A stretch of 30,077 nt of DNA from a virus. Below are positions 6,889 through 13,700 of the stretch, piece after piece. The stretch is from positions 1 to 30,077 of IMG/VR virus record IMGVR_UViG_3300010413_000121; one strand, 5' to 3'. The notes under the pieces were generated by a model. That model did no database searches, was not told the DNA's origin, and saw only the letters and a list, made by a program, of their open reading frames with translations. Within the stretch, counting starts at the first letter, position 1; each line of letters starts with the position of its first letter. The position numbers and the translations under genes were made by a program.

Positions 6889-8110
6889 GCAATTAGTAGA
6901 AAGACATATTATATCTAAAAATAATAAAAATTGGAAAAATATTGATTATGCTTGTTTTCTTTCTAAAAATTTGTATAATCAAGCTTTATATTTTATTAAA
7001 CAAAATTATGAAAAAACTGGCAAGGTTTTAAGATATAAAGATGTGGAAAAATATTTTAGATTAAATAATTTAAAAGAACACGAGAATTATAAATTATTAC
7101 CTAATAACACTAGTCAGCAAATTTTAATAATTTTAGACAAAAATATTAAATCTTTTTTTCAAGTACTGAAGAAATGGAAAAAAGATAAAAAAAGTTTACA
7201 AGGATGTCCTAAATTCCCAAAATATAAACATGAAAATAAAGGAAGAAATTTATTAGTTTTTACAAAAAATCAGTTTAACATAAAAAACGGTTTTCTAACT
7301 TTACCAAAGAGAATAAATATATCAAAAATTAAAACAAAAATAGATAAACAAGATGCCCAACAAGTTAGAATTATTCCTAAATCATCTTGTTATGTTTTAG
7401 AAATTATATATAATTTTAAGGAGGTAGATTATAAGTTAAATAAAGATAATTATTTAAGTATTGATTTAGGTGTTAATAATTTATGTTCCATAATAACTAA
7501 TCAACCTGGTTTAAAACCAATTTTGATAAATGGAAAAATAATAAAAAGTTTTAATACTTATTTTAATAAACTTATATCAAAAGAAAAATCCCAATTAAAA
7601 AAGAATCATAATAAAGATATTTCTAATAAAATACAAAAAATGTATTTTTATAGATATAACTGGTTAAATCATTATCTACACAATATTTCCAGATATATTA
7701 TTCAGTATTGTATTAATAATAATATTGGTAATATTGTTATTGGAAAAAGTAAAGAGTGGAAACAAAATTGTAATTTAGGAAAAATTAATAATCAAAATTT
7801 TATTCAAATACCTTTTGATACTTTAATTTATCAATTAAAATATAAAGGAAAAAAGATAGGTATTAATGTATTAGAACAAGAAGAAAGTTATACTTCAAAA
7901 ATAGATCATTTTTCTTTTGAAAAAATGGAACGTAAAGAAAAGTATTTAGGTAAAAGAATTAAAAGAGGTTTATTTCAAAGTTCTACTGGTAAAATATTAA
8001 ATGCTGATATTAATGGAGCACTTGGTATTTTGAGAAAAGTAATCGGAGACAGTTTTTTAAAATCACTTAATATAAATTTTATACAAAACCCATTAAAGAT
8101 TAATTTTTAA
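6887..8110 (+). CDS. tnpB: TnpB (IS200/IS605-type RNA-guided nuclease), zinc-ribbon-less form
   Basis: TnpB proteins are RNA-guided DNA nucleases, ancestors of Cas12. The N-terminus MQLVERHIIS...CFLSKNLYNQALY is the classic TnpB opening, so this ATG is the true start even though it lies inside the promoter-like repeat. RuvC-I is LSIDLGVNN (D193), RuvC-II is EESYTSKID (E333), and RuvC-III is NADINGALGILRK (D374), so the catalytic triad is intact. Between RuvC-II and RuvC-III the usual two CxxC zinc knuckles are absent; the sequence GKRIKRGLFQSSTGKI stands there, a known variant in some TnpBs. At 407 aa it has normal length. No tnpA transposase is nearby. It separates two late structural blocks. 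Confidence 0.92.
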   Translation: MQLVERHIISKNNKNWKNIDYACFLSKNLYNQALYFIKQNYEKTGKVLRYKDVEKYFRLNNLKEHENYKLLPNNTSQQILIILDKNIKSFFQVLKKWKKDKKSLQGCPKFPKYKHENKGRNLLVFTKNQFNIKNGFLTLPKRINISKIKTKIDKQDAQQVRIIPKSSCYVLEIIYNFKEVDYKLNKDNYLSIDLGVNNLCSIITNQPGLKPILINGKIIKSFNTYFNKLISKEKSQLKKNHNKDISNKIQKMYFYRYNWLNHYLHNISRYIIQYCINNNIGNIVIGKSKEWKQNCNLGKINNQNFIQIPFDTLIYQLKYKGKKIGINVLEQEESYTSKIDHFSFEKMERKEKYLGKRIKRGLFQSSTGKILNADINGALGILRKVIGDSFLKSLNINFIQNPLKINF

Positions 8111-8158
8111 TTTTTTTTAAAAAAACATTTCTTTTTATATATTCCATTTTTTATTAGG

Positions 8159-8176
8159 TTTATTACTAATAAATAT
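8159..8176 (+). repeat. Right copy of 18-bp direct repeat flanking TnpB (late-promoter motif)
   Basis: Identical to 6871-6888. Here the motif continues TAAATAAAG and probably serves as the late promoter for the operon starting at 8325. If this is the right boundary of the TnpB element, the bases immediately downstream would be in the position of an omega-RNA guide. Confidence 0.75.
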
Positions 8177-8186
8177 AAATAAAGTA

Positions 8187-8302
8187 ATTGATAAAAATTT
8201 TATTAAAAATTTAATCAATAAAGGTTAAGAATACTAACCATTAAAGATTTGTTCTTTATAAAGATATATTTTAAATATATTAGTATTTAAATGTATTATA
8301 TC
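8187..8302 (+). other. Three consecutive hairpins in the leader between TnpB and the next gene
   Basis: In the 214-nt gap after TnpB three inverted repeats occur in order. 8187-8219 has ATTGAT/ATCAAT arms extended by A/T pairs. 8223-8239 has GGTTA/TAACC with a 7-nt loop. 8263-8302 has inner arms TTTAAATA/TATTTAAA and outer arms GATATA/TATATC. They would lie in the 5' leader of the 8325 transcript or downstream of an omega RNA. Their function is not known. Confidence 0.45.
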
Positions 8303-8324
8303 TATTAAGTATGGGGTTTTCTCT

Positions 8325-8669
8325 ATGTTATATGAAGAAATAACTTTTTCTGCTGCTGAATTAAATCTATCCTCTGGTATGGCAAAAGATATAACTGATA
8401 TATCTTTTTCTTCTAACAATATTCCAAGTAAACATTATAGAGTAGACACAATTTCAGCTGAAAATGATTCAGGGGCTGAATTATCGTTTTTACCTCTTAC
8501 TGACGAAGAGTATGAACAATATTTATTAGATAGTTCTATAACAGATTTAATTCCTGTAAGTGATTCAGGAGAAAAAGAATTAACTAATTTAAATGATGCA
8601 ACTAAAATTTTAGTAAGTGGTAGTGCAGGTCACACTTCAGAAGCTAAATTTAAAGTATATAAAAAATAA
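8325..8669 (+). CDS. Hypothetical late structural-type protein, 114 aa
   Basis: It begins MLYEEITFSAAELNLSSGMA and is rich in serine, threonine, aspartate and glycine, unlike the lysine/asparagine-rich non-structural genes, which suits a virion component. Its C-terminus (DATKILVSGSAGHTSEAKFKVYKK) looks like beta strands. It has no recognisable family, signal peptide or membrane segment. The ribosome-binding site is weak (GGGG 9-12 nt upstream). It is the first gene of the late operon behind the motif at 8163 and has a long leader of about 150 nt. Confidence 0.65.
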   Translation: MLYEEITFSAAELNLSSGMAKDITDISFSSNNIPSKHYRVDTISAENDSGAELSFLPLTDEEYEQYLLDSSITDLIPVSDSGEKELTNLNDATKILVSGSAGHTSEAKFKVYKK

Positions 8670-8683
8670 GGTGGTGTTTATTT

Positions 8684-8902
8684 ATGGCAAAAAGTAAGCC
8701 AGATAACAGTTGGAATGAATGGGGAAACCATGTTTTAACAGAATTAGAAAGACAAGGAAAAAATCAAGATAAAATATTTGATTGTTTAACAATAATAAAA
8801 CAAGACATAGCAGGATTGAAAGTAAAAAGTGGTATTTGGGGTGTGATAGGGGGTTTAATTCCTGTAGTAATATTAATTATATTGCATTTTTTATTGAAAT
8901 AA
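8684..8902 (+). CDS. Small C-terminal-anchored membrane protein, holin/XhlA-like
   Basis: A 72-residue protein with a soluble, charged N-terminal half (WNEWGNHVLTELERQGKNQDKIFDCLTIIKQDIAGLK) and one strong C-terminal membrane span (GVIGGLIPVVILIILHFLL, about residues 53-71). This is the layout of XhlA-type hemolysin/holin-accessory proteins, which recruit lysis functions to the membrane. The start follows AAGGTGG. It lies directly upstream of the AAA ATPase gene with a 1-nt gap. The lysis role is inference from topology. Confidence 0.7.
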   Translation: MAKSKPDNSWNEWGNHVLTELERQGKNQDKIFDCLTIIKQDIAGLKVKSGIWGVIGGLIPVVILIILHFLLK

Positions 8903-8903
8903 A

Positions 8904-10391
8904 ATGAAACATTACAAAAAATTAAAATTAAATACATATCTCAGTATTTTTAAAGAAGATTTTATAAAAAAAGATGTATCGAAAGCTGTTACTTTAATAA
9001 CAAAAGTATTAAGTACTAGATTAGGAGAAAAAATAGATGTTTCTCCTTATTCTTATATTTATAAAAAATCTGATGGTACTTATGAAGGATATCTAGGTAT
9101 TTTTGGAAATAAAATGATTCGTTTTAATTTTAAAGTAGGAAATACTTCAGGAAATATGGTGAATATTGATGTATGGAATTCAGTTAAAGAATATCCTGAT
9201 ATAACTATAGATGTTTCAAATGTAAATGTAGTACAAGCTTTAGATATAATTACAGAAGCTATTAAAAAGGGTGTTCCTAGTGTATATATGTTTTCTGAAA
9301 AAACAGTACCAAAAACAGGAGGAAAAGTATCAAAAGACATATCAGCGTCTATAAATTCATGGGCTGAAAAAATGTCTATAAATGATATAAAATTACAGAA
9401 TTCAAGATTTTCTCATTTATATAATGATTACAAATTCTGGTTTAATGAATATGGTGAAGCAGAAGGTTATAGATTGGCTTCTCAAGCTTCTTTTACAAAG
9501 TATTTACAAGAATATATGCAGAAATATAATCTTGAAAATATTTTTACTAGAAAAATAACAGTTACAAAAGGTGGATCATATCAAACTGTTGTAAACAAAA
9601 AAGATAAACAAACTTTTGATTCTTCTTTATATAAAATGGATTTAGATGATTTAATGGAACTCATTCAAATGGGTGTTGTAACAGTAATTAAAGGTTATAA
9701 AAATTCTGTTTTAATAACAGGTACAGCGGGAATTGGGAAATCTAAAAGTGTTATTGAAGAATTAAAAGCAAGTGGATATTCAGAAGCACCTAGAAGTAGA
9801 AAAATGATTAAAACAAAGACTTTTACTGATTTTGAACCAATATCAGGTAAAGCGTATAAACTTATTTCAGGTGATATAAAAAATCCAAGAGCTTTGTATA
9901 TGTTACTACATGATTGGAATGATCCTAATTTAATTTTAGTTTTTGATGATGCTAATGCTGTTATAAAAAATAAAAGTAATGTAGAATTAATGCGAACAGC
10001 AACATCTAAAGGCGATAGAAAAATAACATATACTGATAGTAAAATAAATACTGATAATGAAAGATATAAAACTACAATAGATTTTAAATCTAAAATTATC
10101 ATTATAACAAATATTCCTAAAAATAAAATTGATTCAGCAATAGTTTCAAGAACATCTCCTATTGAAGTTACACCTTCACAAGAAGATATTTTTGATTCTA
10201 TTAGAAGAAATTTGAATGAAATAGAACCTACAGGTGAATTGGAAGCTAAAAATGATGTATTAAATTTTTTAGAAGACACTTTAGGTAATAAGATAAAGCA
10301 AATTGACTTCCGGGTCTTCATGGAATCTATTATTTTTAGACTAACTGGAAGTCCCCATTGGAAAAAGCATGTTTATGCTATAGTAACATAA
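8904..10391 (+). CDS. AAA-family ATPase with capsid-targeting-like N-terminus, 495 aa
   Basis: The C-terminal half carries Walker A GTAGIGKS (residues 273-280), Walker B LILVFDD (343-349), sensor-1 IIITN (ending about 403) and SRTSP with a candidate arginine finger near 416, so it is a complete AAA-type P-loop ATPase. The N-terminal ~260 residues have no recognised domain. Unusually, the protein opens MKHYKKLKLNTYLSIFKEDF, which contains the signature (YLSIFKED), including an I-F-K-E site, shared with the small putative internal proteins. A motor or remodelling ATPase in the virion would be notable, but a cytoplasmic role in replication or assembly is also possible. The start is 1 nt after the holin-like gene. 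Confidence 0.85.
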   Translation: MKHYKKLKLNTYLSIFKEDFIKKDVSKAVTLITKVLSTRLGEKIDVSPYSYIYKKSDGTYEGYLGIFGNKMIRFNFKVGNTSGNMVNIDVWNSVKEYPDITIDVSNVNVVQALDIITEAIKKGVPSVYMFSEKTVPKTGGKVSKDISASINSWAEKMSINDIKLQNSRFSHLYNDYKFWFNEYGEAEGYRLASQASFTKYLQEYMQKYNLENIFTRKITVTKGGSYQTVVNKKDKQTFDSSLYKMDLDDLMELIQMGVVTVIKGYKNSVLITGTAGIGKSKSVIEELKASGYSEAPRSRKMIKTKTFTDFEPISGKAYKLISGDIKNPRALYMLLHDWNDPNLILVFDDANAVIKNKSNVELMRTATSKGDRKITYTDSKINTDNERYKTTIDFKSKIIIITNIPKNKIDSAIVSRTSPIEVTPSQEDIFDSIRRNLNEIEPTGELEAKNDVLNFLEDTLGNKIKQIDFRVFMESIIFRLTGSPHWKKHVYAIVT

Positions 10392-10402
10392 GAGGTTATA
10401 TA

Positions 10403-10633
10403 ATGAAACGATATAAAAGTATTATAAAAGAAGAAAAAAAATTTAGAGTGGTTGAACCATTAAGTGGTGGTTTTATGCAATTTACTATTAAGGAACTTTC
10501 AGATGGAACTGAAATTATTAAAATTGATCACTGTGATTTGGGTCCTTATAGAACAGGTGGGTTAAAAGACCCGAAGAAAGTTGTAGAAAAAGCTCTTCAT
10601 AATTTTGTGAAAGAAATAACTATAGATTGGTAA
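10403..10633 (+). CDS. MKRYKS-type putative internal virion protein, 76 aa
   Basis: Begins MKRYKSIIKEEKKFRVVEPL, with I-K-E at residues 8-10 matching a gp21-type (L/I)-x-E cut site. The ATG at 10403 follows AGAGGTTAT. The ORF is open 15 codons further upstream into the ATPase gene, but the signature and ribosome-binding site fix this start. The body is a small beta-rich domain ending in a helix (DPKKVVEKALHNFVKEITIDW). No family is recognised. It is the first of four signature proteins in a row. Confidence 0.8.
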   Translation: MKRYKSIIKEEKKFRVVEPLSGGFMQFTIKELSDGTEIIKIDHCDLGPYRTGGLKDPKKVVEKALHNFVKEITIDW

Positions 10634-10641
10634 AGGTTATT

Positions 10642-10872
10642 ATGAAAAGATATAAATCATTATACAAAGAAGGTAATTATAAATATGATGTAGTTGGTGG
10701 TTATGTAAAAGGATTTTTTAATATTTATCAAGCAAAAAATGGATATTTGTATTTAATGATGGGGAAAGTAATTACAAAACTTGAAAAAAATCAAATAGAT
10801 GATTTGAATATAGATGTTTATTCTCTTATTGATTTTGATTTTGATAATTATAAAAAAGCTTATGGTATTTAA
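10642..10872 (+). CDS. MKRYKS-type putative internal virion protein, 76 aa
   Basis: Begins MKRYKSLYKEGNYKYDVVGG. The start at 10642 restores the signature and follows AAAGGTTAT. The ORF continues upstream by five codons without support. The body suggests beta strands (GYVKGFFNIYQAKNGYLYLMMGKVITKL) and an acidic C-terminal helix. Apart from the first ten residues it is unlike its neighbours, so the shared tag is not explained by whole-gene duplication. Function unknown. Confidence 0.8.
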   Translation: MKRYKSLYKEGNYKYDVVGGYVKGFFNIYQAKNGYLYLMMGKVITKLEKNQIDDLNIDVYSLIDFDFDNYKKAYGI

Positions 10873-10877
10873 AAAAA

Positions 10878-11120
10878 ATGAAAAGATATAAATCTGTTAT
10901 AAAAGAACAAGAAATAGAGAGTTATGAAATTGATCCTAAAGTAAAAGAAATTTTAGAAATACTTAGGGATAACAATTATGGTAATGAATCAAGTAGAAAA
11001 GAAATGTTAAGTTTACTTTCTACTCTTCATACTAAAAGAGATAGAGTTGCAAGAAAAGTATTTAAACAATTAGGTAATTTGTTTAATACATTATCAGATG
11101 AATTAATAAGTGGAGTTTAA
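10878..11120 (+). CDS. MKRYKS-type putative internal virion protein, 80 aa, helical
   Basis: Begins MKRYKSVIKEQEIESYEIDP, with I-K-E at residues 8-10. The rest is helical (VKEILEILRDNNYGNESSRKEMLSLLSTLHTKRDRVARKVFKQLGN). It shows weak similarity to the gene at 20173: an L-x-DN-x-G segment followed by L-x-x-LS and a V-x-x-K helix. The two may be diverged paralogs in distant signature clusters. The upstream ribosome-binding site is poor and the gene may rely on coupling with the previous one. Confidence 0.78.
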   Translation: MKRYKSVIKEQEIESYEIDPKVKEILEILRDNNYGNESSRKEMLSLLSTLHTKRDRVARKVFKQLGNLFNTLSDELISGV

Positions 11121-11122
11121 TG

Positions 11123-11350
11123 ATGAAAAGATATAAGAGTTGTTTAAAAGAAGGTATGAAATATGATAGTATTTATTTTGAACCTAGTTATAATATATCA
11201 GATAATGATGGAGAAAAGTTAGTAACTGTTTTAGGTGAATCAGAAGTTTTTGTAAAAGAACTATATAGATGGAAAAAGATGGGTGTTACTCATGTTAAGG
11301 GATTTTCTGGAAAAGGTAAAGGTGGGGAATTTATACCTTTATGGAATTAA
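11123..11350 (+). CDS. MKRYKS-type putative internal virion protein, 75 aa
   Basis: Begins MKRYKSCLKEGMKYDSIYFE, with L-K-E at residues 8-10. Two adjacent ATGs (11120 and 11123) follow GGAG; the second gives the exact signature length and the first overlaps the upstream stop, so either may be used. The body (DNDGEKLVTVLGESEVFVKELYRWKKMGVTHVKGFSGKG) looks like a small alpha/beta fold. No family is recognised. It is the last of four consecutive signature genes before the protease-scaffold gene. Confidence 0.78.
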   Translation: MKRYKSCLKEGMKYDSIYFEPSYNISDNDGEKLVTVLGESEVFVKELYRWKKMGVTHVKGFSGKGKGGEFIPLWN

Positions 11351-11393
11351 ATAATTTTATAAATTTTGTGAAAGAAGATTTGAGGTAAGTATA

Positions 11394-11597
11394 ATGGAAG
11401 AATATAGATTTAATTACACAGATAAAAACGATAGAAAAATGTATAAAGGTGTTGAAATACCTGAAAATATTGATATAGATTTAAAAAATAAACAAAAACC
11501 GAAATATGATTTTAAGTTTGATTTTGAACAAGTAAAATCATGGGGAGGTTATAAAGAAAAACCAAAGCAAAAGACTAAATTAAGAAAATTTAAATAA
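11394..11597 (+). CDS. Small hypothetical protein upstream of the prohead protease, 67 aa
   Basis: Begins MEEYRFNYTDKNDRKMYKGV and ends in a basic tail (KEKPKQKTKLRKFK); it is highly charged with no membrane segment. The ribosome-binding site is TGAGGTAAG. In T4 the small prohead-core genes 67 and 68 lie directly before protease gene 21. This gene has the same position and size class, so a prohead-core role is a position-based guess only. No sequence similarity to T4 gp67 or gp68 can be claimed. Confidence 0.65.
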   Translation: MEEYRFNYTDKNDRKMYKGVEIPENIDIDLKNKQKPKYDFKFDFEQVKSWGGYKEKPKQKTKLRKFK

Positions 11598-11611
11598 AGG
11601 GGTTTAATGTA

Positions 11612-13603
11612 ATGACCTTTGAAGAAATAGCAAAACAAAAGGGAAAAGAGAAGTTAGAAGAAAAAAGATATATCTATATTCCTAAAGAAAATATAGAAAT
11701 ATATGATAAATCTAAAATGATTGAAAGTAATGGTGAAAAATTTCCAGCTAGGGGTATTTTAAGAAATATTAAAATATCAACTTATAATGAAAATGATAAT
11801 GGTAGAATTTATCCTAAAAAACTTTGGGAAAATGTTAAAAAATTAGGTATGGCAGAAGGCACAACTAGTTTACTTGGACACCCTGAAGATGATGGAAACC
11901 CTGAAGATATTTGTGGTGTTTGGCATGGTTTAAGGATTATGGAGGATGGTCCTTATTCAGATTTATATTTAACTGGTAGTAAAGGACAGGATATGCTAGA
12001 ACATTTTCAAGGCGGGGCTAAAATTGGTGTGTCAAGTGTTGGTTATGGTGAATTTGAAGAATCAGATGGTAAAACTGTAAAATGGGAAAGTTATGAACTT
12101 TCACGCATAGGCGATCTAGTTTTAGATCCGAGTCAAGGTACTTATGCAACTCATGAAAATTTAGAACAAAGTCAATCAGTGCAAGAGTCTAATATCGAAA
12201 AAGATAAAATTAAAGAAGATGTTAGTAAACCTATAAAAGAAAACACTGTATTTTTTGAAGAAGAAAATACTAATAATAAAAGTGTATTAAAAAAAGAAAC
12301 ACAAAAAAATGAGGTAATTATGGATAAGATTCACGAAGCGAATTTCAAGAATCATGTCAAAGTTCTTATTAAAGAAGCCAAGAAAAATTCTAATGTAAAG
12401 GAAGGAATTGAAGACCTTCAGAATATTGAAATTCCTGAAGGGATTGATCCCATACTTCATGATAAGATAAATGATGCGATTGTTGAACTTCAAGAAAAAC
12501 TTGATAGAGAAAAAAATGATGCTGAAAAATCTCTTCAAGAAACTTCTAAATCTTTAGAAGAAGCTAATTCAAAAATTAAAGAAATAGAAGATAATTTTAA
12601 AGATTTAAATGAAAAGTATCAGAAAGCTAAATCTATTATTGAAAAAGTTGGACTAGATGAAAGTATTGAAAATATAGAAGATATTGAAAAATTAGAAGAA
12701 GTTAAATCTGATTTAAATCAATTACTTGAAAATGAATCTAAAATGTCTTATGATATTAAATGTTTAAGAGAAGACAGAAAAGTAATGTTTTCTGATATTA
12801 AACAATTAGTAGAAGATAGAAAGATAATGAAGTCTGATATAAAAGAACTTCTTAAAAAACTTGAACAAGTTACTAAAAATTCAAAATCTTTTAAAGAAGA
12901 TTTAGATAAAGCTAATAAAAGAATTAAAGTTTATGAGCAAGAACTTGAAAATATGGGATACCAATTTGAGAATGAAGAAGAAGATGAAGACGAAATGACA
13001 ACAGAACCCGTTGATGTTAGTACAGAAGTTTCTGTAGAAGAAGAACCTTTAGAATATTCAGGTGAAGAAATTCAGATGGAAGAACCTGTTGAAGAAGAAG
13101 ATGAAATGGGGATAGAAAATGATGAAGAAATTGTTGTAGAAGAAGATGATATGGAATGGAAAGATGAAGAAGAAATAACAGAAGAAGACGATATGGAATG
13201 GAAAGATGAAGAAGAAATAACAGAAGAAGATGAAACTGGAGATGAAGACGAAGAAGAAATTATGGAAGCTGACGAAGATGAAGAAGAAATTGTGACTGGT
13301 GATATGAGTTATGAAGAAAAATGTTCTAAAAAAGAAAATAAAAAAGTTAATAAAAAAGAAATTACTGAAAAAATTAAAAGGCAGGTTGTAACCGATCAAA
13401 TTAAAGCTTATTTAAAAGAAGAGATTAAATATAATCCTTCAATTAAAGATATAACAAAAGAAGTTATGAAATCTAAATCAATTACTGAAGCTGTAACTAA
13501 AGTTAAAAAATTTACTTCAAAGAGTAAAAAAGAAAATTTGATTAAGATTGATAATTCAACTCCAAACAAACCTAGCACATCATGGTTAGGTAACAGAAAA
13601 TAA
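11612..13603 (+). CDS. Prohead protease fused to scaffolding protein, 663 aa
   Basis: Residues 1-190 are a T4 gp21-like prohead protease: FPARGILRNIKIST, NGRIYPKKLWENV, SLLGHPEDD (candidate catalytic H90), KIGVSSVGYGE (S141/S142), and SRIGDLVLDPS (D172 a possible third residue). Residues 237-450 are a long coiled coil. Residues ~455-565 are extremely acidic with a 14-residue tandem repeat. The C-terminus is basic with PSTSWLGNRK. This matches protease 21 plus scaffold 22 of T4 joined in one frame. The enzyme should cut prohead proteins after (L/I)-x-E, the site seen in the nearby signature proteins. An internal start at 12320 would yield scaffold alone. Confidence 0.9.
   Translation: MTFEEIAKQKGKEKLEEKRYIYIPKENIEIYDKSKMIESNGEKFPARGILRNIKISTYNENDNGRIYPKKLWENVKKLGMAEGTTSLLGHPEDDGNPEDICGVWHGLRIMEDGPYSDLYLTGSKGQDMLEHFQGGAKIGVSSVGYGEFEESDGKTVKWESYELSRIGDLVLDPSQGTYATHENLEQSQSVQESNIEKDKIKEDVSKPIKENTVFFEEENTNNKSVLKKETQKNEVIMDKIHEANFKNHVKVLIKEAKKNSNVKEGIEDLQNIEIPEGIDPILHDKINDAIVELQEKLDREKNDAEKSLQETSKSLEEANSKIKEIEDNFKDLNEKYQKAKSIIEKVGLDESIENIEDIEKLEEVKSDLNQLLENESKMSYDIKCLREDRKVMFSDIKQLVEDRKIMKSDIKELLKKLEQVTKNSKSFKEDLDKANKRIKVYEQELENMGYQFENEEEDEDEMTTEPVDVSTEVSVEEEPLEYSGEEIQMEEPVEEEDEMGIENDEEIVVEEDDMEWKDEEEITEEDDMEWKDEEEITEEDETGDEDEEEIMEADEDEEEIVTGDMSYEEKCSKKENKKVNKKEITEKIKRQVVTDQIKAYLKEEIKYNPSIKDITKEVMKSKSITEAVTKVKKFTSKSKKENLIKIDNSTPNKPSTSWLGNRK
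12311..12322 (+). promoter_or_regulatory. Internal ribosome-binding site and start for a nested scaffold
   Basis: GAGG followed by TAATT and an in-frame ATG (12320) lies inside the protease-scaffold gene, at the point where the linker gives way to coiled coil. Such a site is uncommon by chance in A/T-rich coding DNA. It matches the nested protease/scaffold arrangement known from lambda C/Nu3. Confidence 0.6.
12320..13603 (+). CDS. Nested scaffolding protein from internal start, 427 aa
   Basis: Starting at methionine 237 of the fused protein (MDKIHEANFKNHVKVLIKEA), this product would contain only scaffold: a coiled coil with EDRKIMKSDIKELL-type repeats, an acidic stretch, and a basic C-terminus likely to contact the capsid protein. 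Support comes from the GAGG site 5 nt upstream and the change of character at this point: preceding residues (NTNNKSVLKKETQKNEVI) look like a linker, and codons just after it are more C-rich (TTC, CAC, GCC), as in the capsid gene. T4 makes its scaffold gp22 separately. Whether both forms are made here is inference. Confidence 0.55.
   Translation: MDKIHEANFKNHVKVLIKEAKKNSNVKEGIEDLQNIEIPEGIDPILHDKINDAIVELQEKLDREKNDAEKSLQETSKSLEEANSKIKEIEDNFKDLNEKYQKAKSIIEKVGLDESIENIEDIEKLEEVKSDLNQLLENESKMSYDIKCLREDRKVMFSDIKQLVEDRKIMKSDIKELLKKLEQVTKNSKSFKEDLDKANKRIKVYEQELENMGYQFENEEEDEDEMTTEPVDVSTEVSVEEEPLEYSGEEIQMEEPVEEEDEMGIENDEEIVVEEDDMEWKDEEEITEEDDMEWKDEEEITEEDETGDEDEEEIMEADEDEEEIVTGDMSYEEKCSKKENKKVNKKEITEKIKRQVVTDQIKAYLKEEIKYNPSIKDITKEVMKSKSITEAVTKVKKFTSKSKKENLIKIDNSTPNKPSTSWLGNRK
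13142..13225 (+). repeat. 42-bp tandem repeat (two copies) in the acidic scaffold region
   Basis: Units 13142-13183 and 13184-13225 differ by a single base and encode DDMEWKDEEEITEE-type blocks, with related acidic sequence on both sides. It is an in-frame duplication that lengthens the acidic tract and probably varies in copy number between relatives. Confidence 0.9.
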
Positions 13604-13678
13604 ATAAAAAGTATTTAAGTATAAATAAATAAAAAGAATTTACAAGTAAGTAAGTAAACAAATAAAAAGAGTTTCACG
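13602..13678 (+). repeat. Three imperfect repeats in the capsid-gene leader
   Basis: AAATAAAAAGTATTTAAG (13602), AAATAAAAAGAATTTACAAG (13627) and AAATAAAAAGAGTTTCACG (13660) share AAATAAAAAG-x-x-TTT. They fill the 115-nt gap before the major capsid gene. They could be protein-binding or RNA-stability sites; no role is known. Confidence 0.6.
13620..13627 (+). promoter_or_regulatory. Possible T4-like late promoter TATAAATA for the capsid gene
   Basis: An exact TATAAATA, the T4 late-promoter core, lies about 90 nt upstream of the capsid start. The full TTACTAATAA form is absent here. In this A/T-rich sequence the match alone is weak evidence. Confidence 0.35.
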
Positions 13679-13683
13679 TTGAA

Positions 13684-13700
13684 AAATTGTAAAACAATTT
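13684..13700 (+). other. Stem-loop just upstream of the capsid ribosome-binding site
   Basis: AAATTGT-AAA-ACAATTT forms a 7-bp stem with a 3-nt loop ending a few bases before ACGAGG, the ribosome-binding site of the capsid gene. It may stabilise the 5' end of this abundant mRNA. Confidence 0.5.

Noticed and set aside
9695-10321. 208-codon minus-strand ORF opposite the AAA ATPase
   Set aside because: The plus-strand frame has intact Walker A, Walker B and sensor motifs; the antisense product is low-complexity and hydrophobic with no ribosome-binding site.
10301-10334. TTGACT followed by TCTATT inside the ATPase gene as a promoter
   Set aside because: It lies within coding sequence, the spacing gives a poor -10, and the following genes are tag-type late genes with coupled starts.
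12350-12380. Minus-strand TTGACA within the scaffold region
   Set aside because: No -10 element at 16-18 bp and no minus-strand gene or terminator follows, unlike the site at 18450.
13058-13399. 113-codon minus-strand ORF rich in F and I
   Set aside because: It is the antisense shadow of the GAA/GAT-rich acidic scaffold tract; the phenylalanine runs are a translation artefact.
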